Shown in pieces: positions 13,808 through 16,060 of a stretch of 16,060 nucleotides of DNA. Positions within the stretch are counted from its first letter, which is position 1. Each line of letters starts with the position of its first letter. The stretch lies in contig JARIAA010000105.1 of NCBI GenBank assembly GCA_029264635.1, positions 1 to 16,060 on the forward strand, given 5' to 3'. The notes beneath the pieces are model-generated. The model did not search any database. It was not told the origin of the DNA and worked only from the letters and a program-made list of their open reading frames with translations. Position numbers and translations under genes: made by a program. Source of the DNA: Psychrobacter sp. GTDB lineage: Bacteria; Pseudomonadota; Gammaproteobacteria; Pseudomonadales; Moraxellaceae.

Positions 13808-14551
13808 TTAAATCAAAAAACTATTCAACACTTCAGTCAATAAAGCCATCGCAATCAATATAAAAATGACGCCGCAAACACGGTCAAGCCAGACTAAGCG
13901 ATCACCTACATCTAGCCAGCCTGCTAATTGCTTACCGCCAACCGTATAAATGATCTGCCAAATGGTTTCACTTAAAAACAATCCTAAGGTCAAGATAATA
14001 TATTGCGACCATAGCGGCGCACTAAAATTAATGAACTTAGGAAAAAAAGCGGCAAAAAATAAAATCGCTTTGGGATTGGATAATGACACCCACACGCCAG
14101 TTCGGAATAAGATTAGATTACTAGGCTCCATCTTGACAGCAGCACTGGATAAAGATCGTGGTGCAAGGTTTTTTTGACCAGCACGAGACTGAGCAGAGGC
14201 ATCATAGCAATCAACGGCAACCTCTGCACTTATGGTGCTGGCATCGTCCATCAAGCGTGTTTTACCACCCGTATCACGCCACGCTATAATTCCTAAATAG
14301 ATTAAATACAGTGCCCCAATAGTTTTTATAATATCTAGTAGCCAAGGCGATTGACGACTGATAACGTTGAGTCCTAGTAGTGTGGATAGCAGTAAAATGA
14401 ATAACCCAAGTGTGAGACCTACCAGTGTCCATATAGTGCGCTTGACGCCATAATTGAGACCATACTGAAATGCCAGTAGCATATTGGGACCAGGGGTCGC
14501 TGAGATAAAAAAGGTGCTGACAAAAAATATCGTAAACAGATGCCAAGACAT
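13808..14551 (-). CDS. LysE/RhtB-family amino-acid exporter with an enlarged central loop
   Basis: The product is an inner-membrane transporter of the LysE/RhtB superfamily, which exports amino acids such as lysine, threonine or homoserine lactone. The substrate cannot be predicted. I start at the ATG at 14551, with AGGGG 7 nt upstream; a TTG one codon earlier is also in frame. The 247 residues contain about six hydrophobic segments. Diagnostic motifs are 'SATPGPNMLLAFQYGLNYG' after the first segment and 'SLSNPKAILFFAAFFPKF' about residues 156-173. Between 'YLIYLGIIAWRD' (about 82-93) and 'LFRTGVWVSLSNPK' lies a ~55-residue hydrophilic stretch (Ser/Ala/Asp-rich) where relatives of about 205-210 residues have roughly 15-20. 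The gene sits downstream of argE on the same strand, separated by a terminator. Confidence 0.88.
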   Translation of the reverse strand: MSWHLFTIFFVSTFFISATPGPNMLLAFQYGLNYGVKRTIWTLVGLTLGLFILLLSTLLGLNVISRQSPWLLDIIKTIGALYLIYLGIIAWRDTGGKTRLMDDASTISAEVAVDCYDASAQSRAGQKNLAPRSLSSAAVKMEPSNLILFRTGVWVSLSNPKAILFFAAFFPKFINFSAPLWSQYIILTLGLFLSETIWQIIYTVGGKQLAGWLDVGDRLVWLDRVCGVIFILIAMALLTEVLNSFLI

Positions 14552-14602
14552 CAACTAACCCCTACTTCCCAATGAATATAAACCTCTAAATACTAATCTG
14601 CT

Positions 14603-14632
14603 AAAAAATAAACACCGCCATCAAGACGGTGT
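14603..14632 (-). terminator. Intrinsic terminator of argE
   Basis: On the minus strand ACACCG and CGGTGT (14612-14617 with 14627-14632) form the stem around a 9-nt loop, followed by a U-rich tail TTATTTTTTA. It begins about 50 bp after the argE stop. Confidence 0.82.
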
Positions 14633-14680
14633 ATTTTATGCGACTTCACATCAAAAAAGAACTACTTGCTGCTTTATCAA

Positions 14681-15907
14681 TTAATTGACCTTACAGCTCT
14701 CTAACAACTTTTGTAAGAATCCATCACAGCGTGCGATTTCACTTAGCGCCACAAACTCATCTGCTTTATGCGCCTGCTCAATACTACCAGGACCACAGAT
14801 AATGGTTGGAATGCCCGCATTGGTAAACTGCCCGCCTTCGGTGGCATAAGCCACTTTATGGCGTTCATTATCGCCTGTTAATGCTGCGATTAATGCTTGT
14901 AGCTCAGCGCTGTCATTATCAGTCATTGCTGGTACACTTTCTTCTTGTACAAGCTCAATGCCAGTATCGGCAGCGCGTGCCTGCATTTGGGCGCTTAGCT
15001 CTGCAACCTTTTTTTGAATCGGCGCTAAAATATCGTTCTGCGTCATATGCGGCAAGTTACGATAATCAAAGGTGAATTCGCATAGATTGGGGACAATATT
15101 GGTCGCCGTGCCACCTTGTATCGTGCCGACCGAAAGTGTCGAATAAGGCACATCAAATAAATTATCATTATCGTCGCGATGGCTTATCTCTTCGGCTAAC
15201 GCATCGACATAACCGATCAAACGACTGGCATAGCTAATGGCATTGACGCCCTGCGCAGTCAAGGACGAATGCGCAGACTTACCATGGACACGGCAACGAT
15301 AAACAGCGATGCCTTTATGCGCCACCACCATTGTCATATTGGTCGGCTCACCAACGATACAATAATCTGGTGTGATACTGCGTGCTTTTAAGTCGGCCAA
15401 TATGAGTGGCGCGCCTAGACAGCCAACCTCTTCATCAAATGACAATGCCAGATGCAAGGGACGACGCAGCTTACCCGTCTTGGACAACTGCGCAGCTTGT
15501 GGCAATAACGTCAAAGCACAAGCAATAAAACCTTTCATATCACAAGCACCGCGTCCGTATAGCTTGTCACCGCGAATCGTCGCAGTGAATGGATCCGACG
15601 CCCATTCTTGGCCATCAACTGGCACGACATCGGTATGACCAGATAGCACAAGGCCGTGATTGACTTCGTCAGCATTTTTCCCTGCTGGCACGGTAACAAA
15701 TAGGTTGGCTTTATTTTTGGCGTCATTAAAAGTCAAGTCTACTATTAAGCCTAATTGCTCGCAGTAAGCTTGTACATCTTCAATCAGCGCTAAATTTGAA
15801 TGGCGACTGACCGTATCAAAACCGATTAAACGGATGAGCCAATCAAGACTTTGCATGGGATAGTTCACCTCAGATAGCGCTTGAGCATCCATTGTTTTTA
15901 CCGTCAT
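14681..15907 (-). CDS. argE: Acetylornithine deacetylase ArgE
   Basis: ArgE hydrolyses N-acetylornithine to ornithine and acetate in the linear arginine pathway. It is a cytosolic dimetal enzyme of the M20/ArgE-DapE family. In 408 residues the metal and catalytic residues are all visible: H91 and D93 in 'LSGHTDVVPVDG', D123 in 'YGRGACDMKGF', the general base E159 and ligand E160 in 'SFDEEVGCLGA', E187 in 'IVGEPTNM', and H380 in 'SIEQAHKADEFV'. The dimerisation lid starts near 'HKGIAVYRCRVHGKSAHSS'. Length is close to the family (E. coli 383). The ATG at 15907 has AAGGA at 6 nt. An unidentified gene ends 34 bp upstream on the same strand, so the two probably share a transcript. Confidence 0.96.
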   Translation of the reverse strand: MTVKTMDAQALSEVNYPMQSLDWLIRLIGFDTVSRHSNLALIEDVQAYCEQLGLIVDLTFNDAKNKANLFVTVPAGKNADEVNHGLVLSGHTDVVPVDGQEWASDPFTATIRGDKLYGRGACDMKGFIACALTLLPQAAQLSKTGKLRRPLHLALSFDEEVGCLGAPLILADLKARSITPDYCIVGEPTNMTMVVAHKGIAVYRCRVHGKSAHSSLTAQGVNAISYASRLIGYVDALAEEISHRDDNDNLFDVPYSTLSVGTIQGGTATNIVPNLCEFTFDYRNLPHMTQNDILAPIQKKVAELSAQMQARAADTGIELVQEESVPAMTDNDSAELQALIAALTGDNERHKVAYATEGGQFTNAGIPTIICGPGSIEQAHKADEFVALSEIARCDGFLQKLLESCKVN

Positions 15908-15941
15908 GGGATATCCTTATCATAGTAAAAAGTAAACAAAT

Positions 15942-16060
15942 TTAATTGCTAGTAAACGAGCGCTTTTGTAGCGCCTCTATTTCTTCACAAAGACCTGCAA
16001 TCGGCCCCTCTACAGGTATATTGGGCGCGACCTCTTGAATGGATAAGGTATTAATCGGTG
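15942..16060 (-). CDS. C-terminal end of an unidentified gene upstream of argE (5' part outside window)
   Basis: One minus-strand frame is open from the window edge to a TAA at 15942-15944, giving 38 codons that end 'GLCEEIEALQKRSFTSN'. The other two minus frames have stops in this stretch, and the 34-bp gap to argE fits an operon. The tail does not resemble the ArgA C-terminus I recall, and I do not recognise the family. Confidence 0.5.
   Translation of the reverse strand, partial: PINTLSIQEVAPNIPVEGPIAGLCEEIEALQKRSFTSN

Noticed and set aside
1..16060. A novel defence system, mobile element or CRISPR array in the window
   Set aside because: All sizeable frames belong to housekeeping or known small families; there are no spaced repeats of CRISPR type, no transposase or integrase, and no toxin-antitoxin-like pair.

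Overview
The window looks like chromosomal DNA of a gammaproteobacterium of the Moraxellaceae, most likely Psychrobacter. The evidence is the NAD-type 'GAAGNISY' malate dehydrogenase, the Acinetobacter/Psychrobacter-like ampD, murJ and ribF proteins, the DUF2789 protein, and moderate-GC, AT-rich intergenic DNA. This is inference from recognised families; no database was searched. No tRNA, rRNA, IS element, phage gene, CRISPR array or origin was seen. Most of it is ordinary housekeeping DNA.

Layout. At the left edge is a minus-strand exported DUF4105 (Lnb N-terminal domain) protein that runs off the window, divergent from ampD. Then come ampD (muropeptide recycling) and murJ (lipid II flippase), followed by a small DUF4878-type lipoprotein. 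A GNAT acetyltransferase on the other strand overlaps the lipoprotein tail to tail. ribF (FMN/FAD synthesis) follows and ends in a strong terminator. A minus-strand block comes next: a DUF2789 protein, mdh with its own terminator, an RNase I/T2-like exported protein, and a soluble lytic transglycosylase (slt) cut in two by an in-frame stop. miaB (tRNA ms2i6A synthesis) lies on the plus strand and ends at a 17-bp bidirectional terminator. The last block is on the minus strand: a LysE/RhtB exporter, argE (arginine biosynthesis) and the last 38 codons of an unidentified gene.

How the genes relate. AmpD, MurJ and Slt all act on peptidoglycan (recycling, precursor export, turnover); the other genes are metabolically unrelated. 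ribF is not followed by ileS/lspA, as it is in many gammaproteobacteria, and is separated from murJ by the lipoprotein and GNAT genes.

Most notable. (1) The RNase I-like protein keeps the family scaffold but has replaced the catalytic residues in both active-site motifs (HGLWP-type and KHGxC-type), so it looks like a pseudoenzyme. (2) slt is interrupted by one TAA with both halves in the same frame, which separates the signal peptide from an intact catalytic domain. (3) Smaller points are a long hydrophilic insert in the LysE-type exporter, a palindrome cluster at the DUF2789 promoter, and several short tandem repeats.
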